The notes under the pieces are model-generated. The model was not told where the DNA came from, made no database searches, and saw nothing but the letters and a program-made list of their open reading frames with translations. 64,000 nt of DNA, taken from Phialocephala subalpina (lineage: Eukaryota; Ascomycota; Leotiomycetes; Helotiales; Mollisiaceae). The position numbers and the translations under genes were made by a program. The stretch covers positions 1,263,253-1,327,252 of the forward strand of contig FJOG01000012.1 in assembly GCA_900073065.1 (NCBI GenBank), written 5' to 3'. Below, in pieces: positions 33,473-45,140 of this stretch (positions are counted from its first letter, which is position 1; every line of letters starts with the position of its first letter).

Positions 33473-34480
33473 CTAGAAAGTATTCGACCTAGAATGCGTT
33501 CCTGGTCTCGGCCTAGACGAGTTTGACTTCACCGGCTTCTTCCCCATATCCCCGGCACTCAACAATCTCCTCAACTCCTCACCACCCGTCAACCAGCCAA
33601 CTCGGTCAGCAGGCGTCTTCCCGTCCTTATCCCTGACCTTTGGATCTGCTCCAGCTTGAAGCAAAATCCTAACCACCTCCTCCTTTCTCTCACTCCTCAC
33701 CCCATCCAAAAGCCAAATTCCCTCAACTGCTCTATGTAACGCCGTCCTACCTTTCTTGTCCCGGCGATTGACATTAATCTTCGTTCCCTTCCCTCCACTG
33801 CCTTCCCATCTCGGATCTAGCAGTTCCTCAATCACGTCTTCGTAGTCGTGTCGCGCCGCTACTGAGAGAGGGGTGCTGCCTTTGTCGTTGCATTCGTTGA
33901 TGCGAGCGCTATTTTGTAGGAGACATCTTGCTGTCTTTGCATGTCCCCATCTGGATGCCACTATCAGAGGTGTGTCCCCGCAGTGATCCGGATGATTGAC
34001 ATTTGCTCCATAAAGAAGCAGAACGCGAACGATATCAATATCTCCAGCTTGGCTTGCTTCTTGCAGTGCCGTGATTCCAGATTTCGGACAGAGGTCTGAA
34101 TCCGCTCCTTCTTCTAACAAATATTTCGTCGTCTTGACATGTTTGTTCCTCACAGCAGCCAATAACGGTGTTGTACCACTCGACCAAACATCAAGATCGA
34201 TTTTGACGGGTTTATGATGATGACGCGAGTGTTTTGGTTGAGTGGGTGGTTCAAGGAGTAGATCGAGAGCAGCCAAATTACCAGCTGATGCGGCAGCGAT
34301 GAGGCCCGGACCACGATTGATATCTGGGTCTTTTTCGAGAAGTCTACGGATCGATGAGGTGTCGTTGTCAGAGGCGAAGGTGGCGAGTTCGGAGGCCGGG
34401 GTGGTGGTGCGTTTGGAGATGTATTTTGTTGCTTCTTGGATTACGACGGGGGCTACCTGGCCGATGAGATTCATATTCAT
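33473..34480 (-). CDS. ankyrin-repeat protein
   Basis: Single exon, 335 aa. After a ~35-residue N-terminus there are about seven ankyrin repeats. Clear units include GTTPLLAAVRNKHVKTTKYL, GITALQEASQAGDIDIVRVL, GDTPLIVASRWGHAKTARCL, GSTPLSVAARHDYEDVIEEL and GRTALHRAVEG. A basic, Ser/Pro-rich tail follows (KKPVKSNSSRPRPGTHSRSN). No catalytic domain is visible, so it is likely a protein-interaction module with unknown partner. It ends about 300 bp from the 3' end of the convergent permease. Confidence 0.9.
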   Translation of the reverse strand: MNMNLIGQVAPVVIQEATKYISKRTTTPASELATFASDNDTSSIRRLLEKDPDINRGPGLIAAASAGNLAALDLLLEPPTQPKHSRHHHKPVKIDLDVWSSGTTPLLAAVRNKHVKTTKYLLEEGADSDLCPKSGITALQEASQAGDIDIVRVLLLYGANVNHPDHCGDTPLIVASRWGHAKTARCLLQNSARINECNDKGSTPLSVAARHDYEDVIEELLDPRWEGSGGKGTKINVNRRDKKGRTALHRAVEGIWLLDGVRSERKEEVVRILLQAGADPKVRDKDGKTPADRVGWLTGGEELRRLLSAGDMGKKPVKSNSSRPRPGTHSRSNTF

Positions 34481-35029
34481 GTTTGGTGTGGATGTGTTGT
34501 GCTTCGTAATGTTGATGAGTTATCAGATTGTGGATGATAGTTGATTTGGGAATAGTGTACTCTGGATCGAGGACTTTATAAGGTTATTGCGGGAATAAGT
34601 GTGGGGGTCGAGGAGGGATCGGCTGTCTGAAAGTCACGCCACTTTTCGAAGCCTCACGACACTTCAAGAATTTTCGGCATTTTGGCTAAGCAGCCAATTG
34701 GGACTGAATCCATGGGACGAATGAGATTGAAAATTAAAACTCATTGGATGCTGTTTCTAGAGCTCGATGCGTTGTCGAAAAGTCACGCGGTAGAGAAGTC
34801 TCCTGATGTTGAGGATGGTTGCTTGCTTGCTGCGCCACGATGTCCCGCACAACAGTCTCATTGGACTGCAACTTTGCATGAAAACACGTGCGTTTACACA
34901 GTTGAGAGCACAACGTCTGAATGTATTCAATCAATTCTTTCTTTCTGAAGTACAGCAACGAATGTTTCTGCCACAGAGTCCAAGTTTTTGAAGATGAAGC
35001 ATGATCCTCCAACTTCTCCGTCATGCTCA
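34481..35029. other. intergenic region
   Basis: Promoter side of the ankyrin gene and 3' flank of the alpha/beta hydrolase relic. Nothing else seen. Confidence 0.5.
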
Positions 35030-35897
35030 TCAGACCACCCTCTCCATATCCAAAAACAGCGCAACATGAGCAGCAAACATCTCAGCATACTCATTCAAGA
35101 ATCCATGTCCAGTATCAGGATAGATATGCAAGTGTGCATTACTGTTCGACTTCTGCAGCAACTTATATATTAAAATATTGTTTTCAATTGGAACAATAAT
35201 ATCATCATCTTTGTTCGCGATGAAAACAGGCATCTTCAATTCATAAAGTCGACTGTACGATCCTGTTTCCTCGTTTCCTAGACTGAACCACTTTCCTGCG
35301 GCGCCGGCTTGTCGAGCCGTTTGTTCGGGATTGACGTATGGTGAGCGGTCTTCAGTGCGTTCGTTGATGCGAGCCCACCATTCGCGCCCGAGGCGTTGTT
35401 TCTTCTGAATGGGTAGAGAATGTACTGAGGAAGGCGTCTTCAGCCTCCACGGGGATTGAAGCATTCATGATCTTTGGGAATGGCTAATGGGGTCCAGATA
35501 TTATACCTTCTCCATAGCTGGGGCTAGAGCCACCGATGATGAGTCTGCGAGCGATGTCTGGAGCATTGAGAGCAATCATCTGCGCAACCATTCCTCCCAT
35601 CGAGAAACCGAAGATGTCAACTTGTTTGAATCTGAGTGCTTTTACAAGACTGGCGGAGACCTCTGCCCATCCTGCGAATATACCTAGGACGCTACCGGAG
35701 CTTTTGCCTCCGTAGTTATCGAAGAGGAGAATTTTGGCGAGAGTGTTGATCAGGAGAGGATCCCAGTGATCTATGGTTCCGCGGAAGTGTTGATTGAAGG
35801 GAAGTGGAACGCCAGTGGCTTTGCCAAAGTGACGATATGCGACTTTGATGCCATCGACGTCCACGTACCGCGTCTTTGCTGTCTGTTGAATGGACAT
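35030..35897 (-). pseudogene. broken alpha/beta hydrolase
   Basis: The start MSIQQTAKTRYVDVDGIKVA at 35897 opens an alpha/beta-hydrolase fold. The oxyanion/N-terminal region is QHFRGTIDHWDPLLINTLAK, the nucleophile elbow GFSMGG has Ser at residue 99, the acid region is ANKDDDIIVP, and the catalytic His lies in DTGHGF near the C-terminus. An in-frame TAG interrupts it at 35484-35486 after IISGPH. The same frame then continues with MNASIPVEAEDAFLSTF until about 35405, where a one-base change is needed to reach KKQRLGREWWARINERTEDR and the normal end at 35030. The strand after NTLAK also seems shortened. A splice explanation does not restore frame. All catalytic residues are still readable, so the decay looks recent. 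Confidence 0.8.
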
Positions 35898-36961
35898 TTT
35901 GAGTTTGCGGATCGAATAATCGAAGAAAAAGGTCTGAGGATTGATGTGATCTAGTAAAACCAAGCAGGAATGAGTTCGCATTTCATAAAGTTATAGACAT
36001 ATCACTGTACAACTCTGAGACTTCTAGAGAAGACCTTTTTCTCGTTTCAGTAATCATTCAGCCAATTAGGGCTGATTTACAAAGCATCGATGGAATGGCG
36101 GGGTAAACTCCGACAAGGCTGATCGCCGACAGCTCACCCAAAATGCTGAAAATGCCATGCATCAGTCATCATCTGCCAGTCATCGTACTTTTTCATCATG
36201 GACAAGCAAAAGATGTTCGTAGCGAGGGAGGCATTGGTCTCGCTTATTAGAGTGGCTTGAATAGGAGGGCGGAATTACCGTATTGGGACGCAGCAATCCT
36301 TGCACGCCAAATCATGTCACCATTGATGATACAAAACGTAAACACTGTTTCGGTTCAAGCTCATAAGCAGTACTCCAGACTATTATCTCACGAACATGCA
36401 CGATGAACGGCTGTGTCAGATGGTTGAACTATTGATCACGTGCATTCCTTCAATCTCAATGCTGACTTGAGAGCTTCAACGAGACACTGGTATCGGATTG
36501 ACAGGTGCTTGCAACTCAGCCCGTTCTGCTTCTATCGAATGCCTTAGTTGACCTCTATCAGATAAGCCACCATATGAAACACGTTGTCAGCTAAGCTGTC
36601 ATGAACAGCGTTGTGGCCGGTAATTTGTCACATCTCAATGCTACGACGGACATTTTGAGGTATACGGGCCATGAATTTACTTGAAAGATGAGGCGTAGTC
36701 TCATAATGGTGCCAAAATTGAAATTGACAGCGCTTTTAGATGGTTCGATCAACCGAGTGCTTCCCCCCAAAGCTGTATACCAAATGAATCCAGCTCAGAC
36801 TGTCAAGCAATACGCCCAAGTGCAGATTTCGCACTTCCCCAGCTATTTGCACTTGCATAGGATATATCAAAAGTTCTGCTCAAATTTGCCCCGAACCACT
36901 TCCGTTCAAACTTTCCTCCTGCTGCCATACCTCCGACCACCAGAATCCAAAAAGAGGATTT
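35898..36961. other. intergenic region
   Basis: No supported gene. The open frame at 36688-37026 runs antisense to the relic at 36962-37775 and has no family features. Confidence 0.5.
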
Positions 36962-37775
36962 CTAATTGCTTAGACACGTGGGTATCTTCAACAATACCCT
37001 GTTCAAGTGCCCTTTCAAACGGATGACAGTCTTGCCAACGACTCGGAAATTGAAGCTGAGGTCTCGGAAGCATGCCGAGCAGTAGATCAGAGCTGCTATG
37101 GACAAAGCAACATCAAGTTGGCTCGTTTCCGAATTGTACAGTACTTGCAAAAAGCAGTACTGAGAGTAGTAGACTCTATCACTGTACTATATGTCTTGTT
37201 GTGGTGGTGATGAACTGTTTCGAACATGTTGTAGGGAGAGAGATATCGCTCAAACTTCGGATAGCGTCCAATCGAGAAATGATTGTTCTGGTTCCAGTAT
37301 CAGTATAGTCGAAATACTGTCGAGGAATGAAGACTGAAAATCTTGGCTTCTGAAATTTGTAACGAGTGCTTTGGTGTCTGGAGCTATCGCGACTGAGAGT
37401 GGCGAAAATAGAGTGGGTTGGGAGAGAGCATTCGAGCAGTGGAGAACAGTCCTGCAATATGTTAAATTTTTGCAGTGTTGAAGTCGGAAGTTTATCCTTA
37501 CCATGAGACCAATGTCGAACGCGTGGATTAAATCCCCCATTCTCTACACCACCTCGCAAGTCGACCATTTGCTCCAAACCTTTGAGATGAACGACCATAC
37601 TATCGAGTGATCATTTCGAAGCCTGTCCTACTCAGTTGAGCCAAGATGCATGCATCCATTTGGGGCTTACCTCGTAGACTGCTATGTTCGCGACAGCAGC
37701 TATCCGTTGCGCTTCCACTAACTTTGCGTTCGATCGCCAAATCTCGCCCGAGTTCCAGCGTTTATAGATCGCAGT
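36962..37775 (-). pseudogene. relic of a fungal transcription-factor-like gene (C-terminal half)
   Basis: Pieces in order on the minus strand: IWRSNAKLVEAQRIAAVANI (about 37670-37740); after a putative 71-nt intron, MVVHLKGLEQMVDLRGGVEN and WSHG, the hallmark region of Fungal_trans_2/DUF3468-type regulators; after a second putative intron, GLFSTARMLSPNPLYF; and finally ETSQLDVALSIAALIYCSAC followed by FRDLSFNFRVVGKTVIRLKG, the usual C-terminal helix region, ending at a stop near 36962. The first join leaves a one-base phase error, and the third piece meets stops. I therefore read this as a decayed copy rather than a working gene. No zinc cluster is seen upstream. Confidence 0.55.
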
Positions 37776-39054
37776 AAAGTTAAAGGAAATTTTCAATGCT
37801 TAGTGTATGCTCTATTACGTTCCATACTTCAATTTTATTCAAGATTTACAGAATTTCAAAGTATTCTCTTGAGAAAAGAAGGTTTGAAGTCGGGGACTTG
37901 GCAATCTTATTACCCGTATAATCTCAGACGACAAGTGAGCCCACCAAAGTCCACTTCTGTCTTTGGACCTGAGCAGTCGCTACTCTAACCTGAGCTGAGC
38001 CCTGAGCCTGGAGCACGCCGATGAGTCAGCCTAAGCATGCAGAGGAGCTCCTCTTCTGTTATCCTGTGAAAATCGGTTAGGATTCCCTTGCTGTCTATAT
38101 ATAAATTTTGCTAACGCCTGTTGTGGGAACATAGCCACTTCTTTAAACCTATCATGGCAGTCATTGGAGGTGTCCGTTCCCGCTCCCCTGTTAAATTTAC
38201 AGGGACCCCTACAGAGTCGATTTTGGATTCCTCGGCACGTGACCAGTAATTTAGCTCATAGTATACTAATCTTATCAATTCAACGTTATCGTACAAGTGT
38301 ATAACCTTAATTTGTTAAGCATTTGTCAGGACTTCAGGGAGCTCAAGCGATCTGGCACATCACGTGGTTAAGCATGCGACTTTCACTTCCGCGGTGTACT
38401 ATGCACTACGTATTCTGTGCTGATGAGCTTGGTCTCGACAGCTCCTCTCATTTATAGGGCGTATCGCATCTTGCATATTACAATTACATCGCCGTGTAGG
38501 GCGTTTGCACGTGCGCTTACACTTGCCAAGACCCGCTTAACCTCTGGTATTTTTTGGCAGCATGAACACTTCTCTTGCTCTAACGGCAACGAGAAGCATT
38601 CGATTCTGTGCAGGCACTTGAGCGAATCAAATCCGGTATCTCGAATAGCTTTGTCATCGCACTCAAAATTATAGTATTACAAGGCAGAGGGTTCTAGATA
38701 TTACTATTACAACTATTGTACTCGGAGTTATATTGCTTCAAGCCATTGTATTGCACGCCAGTATTCTGGGTTGCAGTACTACAAGTTGGGCTGCTCCGGA
38801 TTTCACTGCTACAAATTTGCCTACCATGGGTGGCAGTTAGCCGATTCGGGCCGGGGCAAGCGACCGCTTTAGAACAGATCCTGTTTCAGTATGAGACTTT
38901 GAAACAGCTGTAGCAGGGGTTCAGGAGCGGCGATGCCACCGCCCACCTTCACGCACATTCATTTATAATTGATTCAGTATTGAAGAAACTCTTTTCCCTC
39001 AAAAAATTTACCCATTCCCGTTGCCCCACGTTATCTCTTCATATACCGAACGTG
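37776..39054. other. intergenic region
   Basis: No supported gene. Short frames at 38417-38674 and 38716-38913 have no recognisable features. The right end must contain the promoter of the large gene at 39055. Confidence 0.5.
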
Positions 39055-42019
39055 ATGGTGAAGCCGAAAACTCCGAAATCGAGCATGACCGAGGAAGACC
39101 GTCTTCGCCGGGATGAGGACTTGATGATAAGGTTGCGAATCTATCATGAGCCTGAAACCACGTCAGAGACTTGGCCATCGCATCTCAAGAATACCTTCGG
39201 GAGCATAGACACACTAGGATCTTTTAGATATCAGTCCTATGATTATGAAGCACCCGCTCAGCAAACCACGACCACCTGGAGGCGAGAGATCAAGTTGCGG
39301 GCCAAACAATTGTCAGATACCGCTCAAAGACTTTTCAAAGAAAATCCATCTGAGTTGACCTGGCGACTTGAAATAGAAAAATTAGTCGACGCTCGATTTC
39401 GTTTGAGAACCGAATGGTATGTACCTTCAAACTGGACTTGGGGGTTCGTTTGCTTAACCATCGTAGTAAAACTTGCAGCGGTCCAGGCCGCAGCGGAAGA
39501 TTATGGAGATCGGAAGTCGAAGTTGTGACAGAAGGCAATGGTCGCATTGCCGAGGAGCTCATGGCTAGACGGAAGACACGCGTGCCTTGTCAATGTCTAG
39601 AGGTCACGTATTCTGGACTCAATCCTCTTTTCTCAAACAGAGCGGACCAAGAGTTTAGCTACGACCCCCATTTTGGGGAAGATCTAAGAAAAGGAGGAAG
39701 CAAGAAAGAATTCCCAACGAGGAGACCTGATCGCTTATATGGATTGCGCCAAACCCTAAATTTCGAAGCACGGCTCGGCAGTCCTGCGAAACACGTCCTA
39801 GCTGGCACCGCAGCAGACGCAGTTGCTGCTCTTATGCAAACAATCGACAGCAACTGTGATCCCCTGCTAGTTCAACATTTCATACAAACCACACCTTTCC
39901 TTCAGCGTGGGGACCCTTTGCTTTTCCCTTTTTTAATCCTGGAGGCGAAATCCGAGGAAGGCCGAGGGCATCGAAATTGTGGTGTTCAGACGTCGTTGCC
40001 TATATGGGCACTTCTGAAAGCCCAGGAACGTCTTTCAGAGCTGTCGTGTCCACTAAAAGAGCTAGGCGGGCCCCTTGTCTGGTATATATCTTACTTAGGG
40101 GACAGTTGGCACGTTTCAGCATGCTGTACTGTGATCGAGAGGGGCGAAAAAAAATACGTGAGTTACGTGCATGATATGATTTCAAAGGAGCAGAGCTAAT
40201 CGTAAATCAGCAAATCAGGGATTTGTGGAATGGTAGGATCTCTTCACCGGACGGGGCGTTGCAAGTCCTCCTCATCATGGATTATATCTTTGATTGGGCT
40301 AGGGATATTTATCGTCCTTCTATCCTTCACTGCCTTGGGGTAATGAGCCATGGTCTTAATGATACGATGAGTCTTACCGCAGAAAGCGACCTCAATTCTA
40401 TGCGCAAACATGGCCGCGGAGACGACATGACCGACGTAGAATCGACCCTTGATATTGAGGCATTTGAAGCATCAGCTAGCGGCGAATCACTCCTAGATGC
40501 CTGGAAGAAGTATGACTTAAAGGCTCTGCATGGAGTCATGTCATACAATTGGCGTGCATTTCGATCCTCATCCATCATCAAATCATCTTTCCAGTGTCTC
40601 TATCTTACTAGAGACAACATAGGAAACGTTATCTCTTGTCTGGCTACAAGCCGTTCCAAACTTGAGAAAATACCCCGAGACGCTCTGGCTGCGTTGCGTC
40701 GTGGTCCTATGATTATAACAGACCGTATTCTATCGCAGATGGAGAATACATGGACAGGGGAAAATCGGGAGAGTCGCCGAGCTGGAGCTGGAACAAGCGA
40801 TCAACTATTCTGTGGCATTGTCCACGCGGTTACAATATCAACTGAGACGTGGGAGTTGGTGAGAACAATATTCTGCATAGCAGTAGATCATGACGCTCTT
40901 CAGGATATCCGAAAACATGCGCAACTGTCCAAAAAAGCTTACCGCCTCGACGGGATGGAGGAGAAAGCAGTACTTGTGGACGAGAACACTGTTACAAACA
41001 TCCTCCAACACCTGAAAAATCGAGGTAGCGAAGACAACTTGGCTTTTGCAATGGCAAATGTCTGTGATGTCTGGAAGCCAGTACACATGCTCAACGAGGA
41101 GGAGCGGGAACAACTAAGCCATGGAGCCGAACAACCAATTATTTTGCAACCTCTCGTCTTTGGGTCTAATCCAATGAAGAATGTCGTTCAGGGTATATAT
41201 AAACGCCATAAGCCTGGTGGACGACTCGAACCGGATACACCTTGCCTCAGATTCTCCGCTCAAATTGAACAGCTTGAAACGCGACATCTGGCAGATCATC
41301 CTCGTTCCCTCCCACTGGATGCCAGAATACCACTACCCACAATTCCAGCAAATAGCGCGATATTAGTATGCGACCGGAATCGAGGTCATAAACAACTCTG
41401 CATTTATATCACCAAGGAGTATGGCGATCCACCTCCATGGAGCGACCTGACTTCAAAAATCGCTTCCGTGATATATGAAGAGCGATACTTTATATTGGAG
41501 CGCATGGCCTGGAACAGAGAACGTGGTTTTTCAATATGCCAGCCTACAGTACAGTCAGGAGATGAATTGATACCGCTGATAAAGACAGCCGCTCAATCGT
41601 GGGCTGAAGACCTCTACAAAAAGTTTGACAAAGACTGCCAAAGGGAAGATATTCCAGAAGTCTTCAAGTACGACAAGAATGCCATCTACAAACTTTATAA
41701 TGCTGAAAGAGACGATCATCGCCCTTTTTCGGACGACCCTATACGTCGGCATTCGAATAAAAAGCGGCGCCTTACGTCAAATTCTTCTCAAGCAAGCCAC
41801 CAACTCTCACACAAATCGACGCGAACGCTACCTGGTGCGTTGGCGGAATCAAGAGATTCTGAAGTGCAAGTACTACTTGAGAAATGGGGCGCAGAGGGCC
41901 TTTTAAAATCTGTTCACAGTGTGTTAAGAGAGGCTGGGCATGGGACCGAGCTTGCAGGGGATGCAGGTGAAGGGAATTTTGAAAGTCCAATTGATTTGAG
42001 CTCAGATGCAGATGAGTGA
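39055..42019 (+). CDS. 949-residue hypothetical, possible PD-(D/E)XK nuclease-like core
   Basis: Three exons: 39055-39416, 39479-40157 and 40211-42019, totalling 2850 nt and 949 aa. The ATG at 39055 (MVKPKTPKSSMTEEDRLRRD) is the first start codon that leaves the preceding, less protein-like, in-frame leader out. The middle contains GDPLLFPFLILEAKSEEGRG. There Asp266, Glu276 and Lys278 form a D..ExK arrangement on a hydrophobic strand, followed by a Gln-containing helix (VQTSLPIWALLKAQERLSEL), as in PD-(D/E)XK folds. That is a motif-level inference. A Trp-rich strand region follows (PLVWYISYLGDSWHVSACC). The C-terminal part carries a basic KKRRL nuclear-signal-like cluster and an acidic end. 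It could be a nuclear nuclease-like or structural derivative. I recognise no named gene. Confidence 0.8.
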
Positions 42020-43685
42020 CTCGATTTAGAACTCGAGAATGCGTTTCCAATGTCCAAGCTTCCAGAACGTTTCTTGCGGTGGCCCCCATGCTTTCTTTTG
42101 TTTGTTAGGTTCTGAGCATCAGAAGTTTGTCACGGGCTTCTAACTCTTTGGCCTGAATGGGGGTGTCCAGTTTCCAAAAGGAATTGCGTCGTATCACGAT
42201 AGGATTAGTAGAAGGAGAAGGAAAATCTTTACTATCTAGTTCATGTCTTTTGTGTTTCTAGCATTTTATATTGTAATTTTCCATGTTGCCATGAGTCTCG
42301 CGATTATGATATAGTTGTACTTTGAGTCCTAGTGCGTCACCAAATCACACGAAAGCAATGGAGATACGCATTACTTTCCTTCATATATCGACGCCATCAT
42401 AGAATCTTCAGCGCACCAAATACCGCTCTATATACCGGATCCGTCGTGATATTGACTTGCAAATCTCAGAGCAGTTGCTATTCTGGTAATTTATCCTTTG
42501 AAGGATCTTTCGGCATATCCCACTAAAGCAGAATCATATGACATTACCTACTACAAAATTAGCATACAGTCGTCAGATTTATCTCGAAGCATTTTACTTG
42601 CACCAGTATACTCCTTAATATAGGTTTCAGTCTCATAGAAGGGGTGGATCTTCAACCTTTTGACTTCCAGCAATTACAAAAGCTTAGTAAATTCTCCAAC
42701 AGCACATTTATTTAGCTTTAAGCCTCTCAGGGATCCTTCAGACAGGTGTTGCAAAGAAAATTTGGTAATATTGCTGACCAAAGCGCCGAAGTTTGTTGAT
42801 GTTCTTGCCTCATGAGGAGAGTTGAGAAGAATGACCACCCTTGTAACTCATAGAATAATAGATATTGAGGTTACTTTGCTAACCGTTTGAATTGTCGAAT
42901 ATGCAAGAACCTCACGCTCTCGTAAAATTTTTAGATTATTCCATCATTTTTCGTCTCACGGAGCAAACGAGGATCTAAGTATATGGGTACGCAGTACCGC
43001 CAGCTCGTCCTAAACCGGAGACGCTGGATATTGGTTTCCTGGGATTCTGGGCATCTATTCATTACAGTTGGCCAAATAATTGTATTACCCGTCATGGCCT
43101 CCGGGAGCGTGTTCGGAACCGCTTTGATGCTCCAGGCCAGGAGTTGACATTCTCAAGTGTGCCACAACTATGGGCCCGTCTCAAAAGTACATGGGAGATG
43201 AGTGCGGGCTTCGAGCTGTTGGGCTTTGGTAAGTAAAGGCGACCATGTTAGAGACTGCACGTGAACGTTAAGCTAGGATGGATGAGCATAGTCAAGTGAC
43301 CTGGTGGAAGATACTATAAAGGACTGGAAGACGAAGTGAATACAACAGCATAGAGGGGAGTTCTCCTTGGGCAAGGACCGATGCCGCACCATTTCACAAA
43401 GAGAAATACGCCTTGAGAGATTGAAGGATGTATTCTTGGGGGTTTCCTGTTTAAGCTCCCTAGGAGCCGACTTGGTCCCCCTGAACATCCTCTGTAAAGT
43501 TGACAACTCTCGCACGGTAGAATCGAAAAGTAAGTAAATTATGATTGGTCACTAGAAGGGAAAGCAGGAACGTGACTGCGTAGCCTGAGCAGAGGGTAAG
43601 GCGAGGGTGAGTAGCGCCTGAGCAGAGCGGCGACGCTGACTAACCGCGTTGGAAGCGAACTTGAAGAAATGTCGTCTGAGATTAC
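42020..43685. other. intergenic region with one possible orphan exon
   Basis: Mostly non-coding. Around 43055-43220 the plus strand reads WPNNCITRHGLRERVRNRFD then SSVPQLWARLKSTWEMSAGF before a GTAAG-like signal. It looks like an isolated exon or relic, but I cannot name it or connect it. Another frame over the same stretch is also open, so this is weak. Confidence 0.4.
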
Positions 43686-43734
43686 CAAGAGTATCTAATA
43701 CCATGGGGCCCTACCCTTCGATTAGATACTCTTG
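43686..43734. repeat. 14-bp perfect hairpin
   Basis: CAAGAGTATCTAAT at 43686-43699 and its exact complement ATTAGATACTCTTG at 43721-43734, with a 21-nt loop containing CCATGGGGCCC. No coding context. It could be the core of a small foldback element or a structured transcript. Confidence 0.75.
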
Positions 43735-44098
43735 AACTCCTGGTGTGAGTGCCCCCCCACCACGATGTGATCGAATAAATCCTAATCGGGAAAGGATTAG
43801 CATAGAATAATTCACTTTGGGCTTAGCGCACTTACTTGCAAGAACATTAAAATTATTATATAGATATATCAATTAATTTATTAATAATTGTTAAGCTGAT
43901 TTGATCGCAAAGTAGATGCATAAGTAGCGATTAATTAACTCTATTATATATCTCAAACTTGAGTAGTTTATTTAATTTTTAAGCTCGTGGTTGCGATCAG
44001 AAGTGCGATCGCGATTTCGAGTGCGGGTGCCTATGGCAGAATGCCAAATCAGGAAGCGGTCGGCGCCTGTAATCCGCCCACACCTTGGACGCAAGAGT
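43735..44098. other. region left of gap 2
   Basis: AT-rich flank turning GC-rich just before the gap. No gene seen. Confidence 0.5.
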
Positions 44099-44845
44099 NN
44101 NNNNNNNNNNNNNNNNNNNNNNNNNNNNNNNNNNNNNNNNNNNNNNNNNNNNNNNNNNNNNNNNNNNNNNNNNNNNNNNNNNNNNNNNNNNNNNNNNNNN
44201 NNNNNNNNNNNNNNNNNNNNNNNNNNNNNNNNNNNNNNNNNNNNNNNNNNNNNNNNNNNNNNNNNNNNNNNNNNNNNNNNNNNNNNNNNNNNNNNNNNNN
44301 NNNNNNNNNNNNNNNNNNNNNNNNNNNNNNNNNNNNNNNNNNNNNNNNNNNNNNNNNNNNNNNNNNNNNNNNNNNNNNNNNNNNNNNNNNNNNNNNNNNN
44401 NNNNNNNNNNNNNNNNNNNNNNNNNNNNNNNNNNNNNNNNNNNNNNNNNNNNNNNNNNNNNNNNNNNNNNNNNNNNNNNNNNNNNNNNNNNNNNNNNNNN
44501 NNNNNNNNNNNNNNNNNNNNNNNNNNNNNNNNNNNNNNNNNNNNNNNNNNNNNNNNNNNNNNNNNNNNNNNNNNNNNNNNNNNNNNNNNNNNNNNNNNNN
44601 NNNNNNNNNNNNNNNNNNNNNNNNNNNNNNNNNNNNNNNNNNNNNNNNNNNNNNNNNNNNNNNNNNNNNNNNNNNNNNNNNNNNNNNNNNNNNNNNNNNN
44701 NNNNNNNNNNNNNNNNNNNNNNNNNNNNNNNNNNNNNNNNNNNNNNNNNNNNNNNNNNNNNNNNNNNNNNNNNNNNNNNNNNNNNNNNNNNNNNNNNNNN
44801 NNNNNNNNNNNNNNNNNNNNNNNNNNNNNNNNNNNNNNNNNNNNN
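44099..44845. other. assembly gap (747 N)
   Basis: Unknown bases. The right edge runs straight into extremely AT-rich DNA, which is the likely reason for the gap. Confidence 0.95.
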
Positions 44846-45140
44846 TACAATTTTAATTTTATAAGCGAAATTTAAAAAATATTATATTATAAAGCTAAAA
44901 ATAATATCCAAAACGGGCCTTCTAATTATTTAATACTAAGAAATAATTATATTAATTTGAATTAAAAACTTAATCATTTATTTTAATATTTAATTTAATA
45001 TTAATTTTTTAATTTTTTAAATTTTTGATTTAAATTTTTAATTTAAATTAAATTAAATTATATAATATAAAACTATTTATATCAAACTCATAATTATATA
45101 TATAAAATAGAGTACAAGAAGATTTGAAGTTTTTTCATTA
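44846..45140. other. extremely AT-rich block
   Basis: Nearly pure A/T, with TTTAATTTAAATTAAATTAA-type runs and very few G/C. It resembles DNA left after heavy repeat-induced point mutation of a transposon, an inference from composition only. Confidence 0.6.

Noticed and set aside
36688..37026. Plus-strand frame of 112 codons
   Set aside because: No recognisable features and antisense to a relic with clear regulator motifs.
43972..44875. Long open frames across the second N gap
   Set aside because: They are an artefact of the unknown bases.
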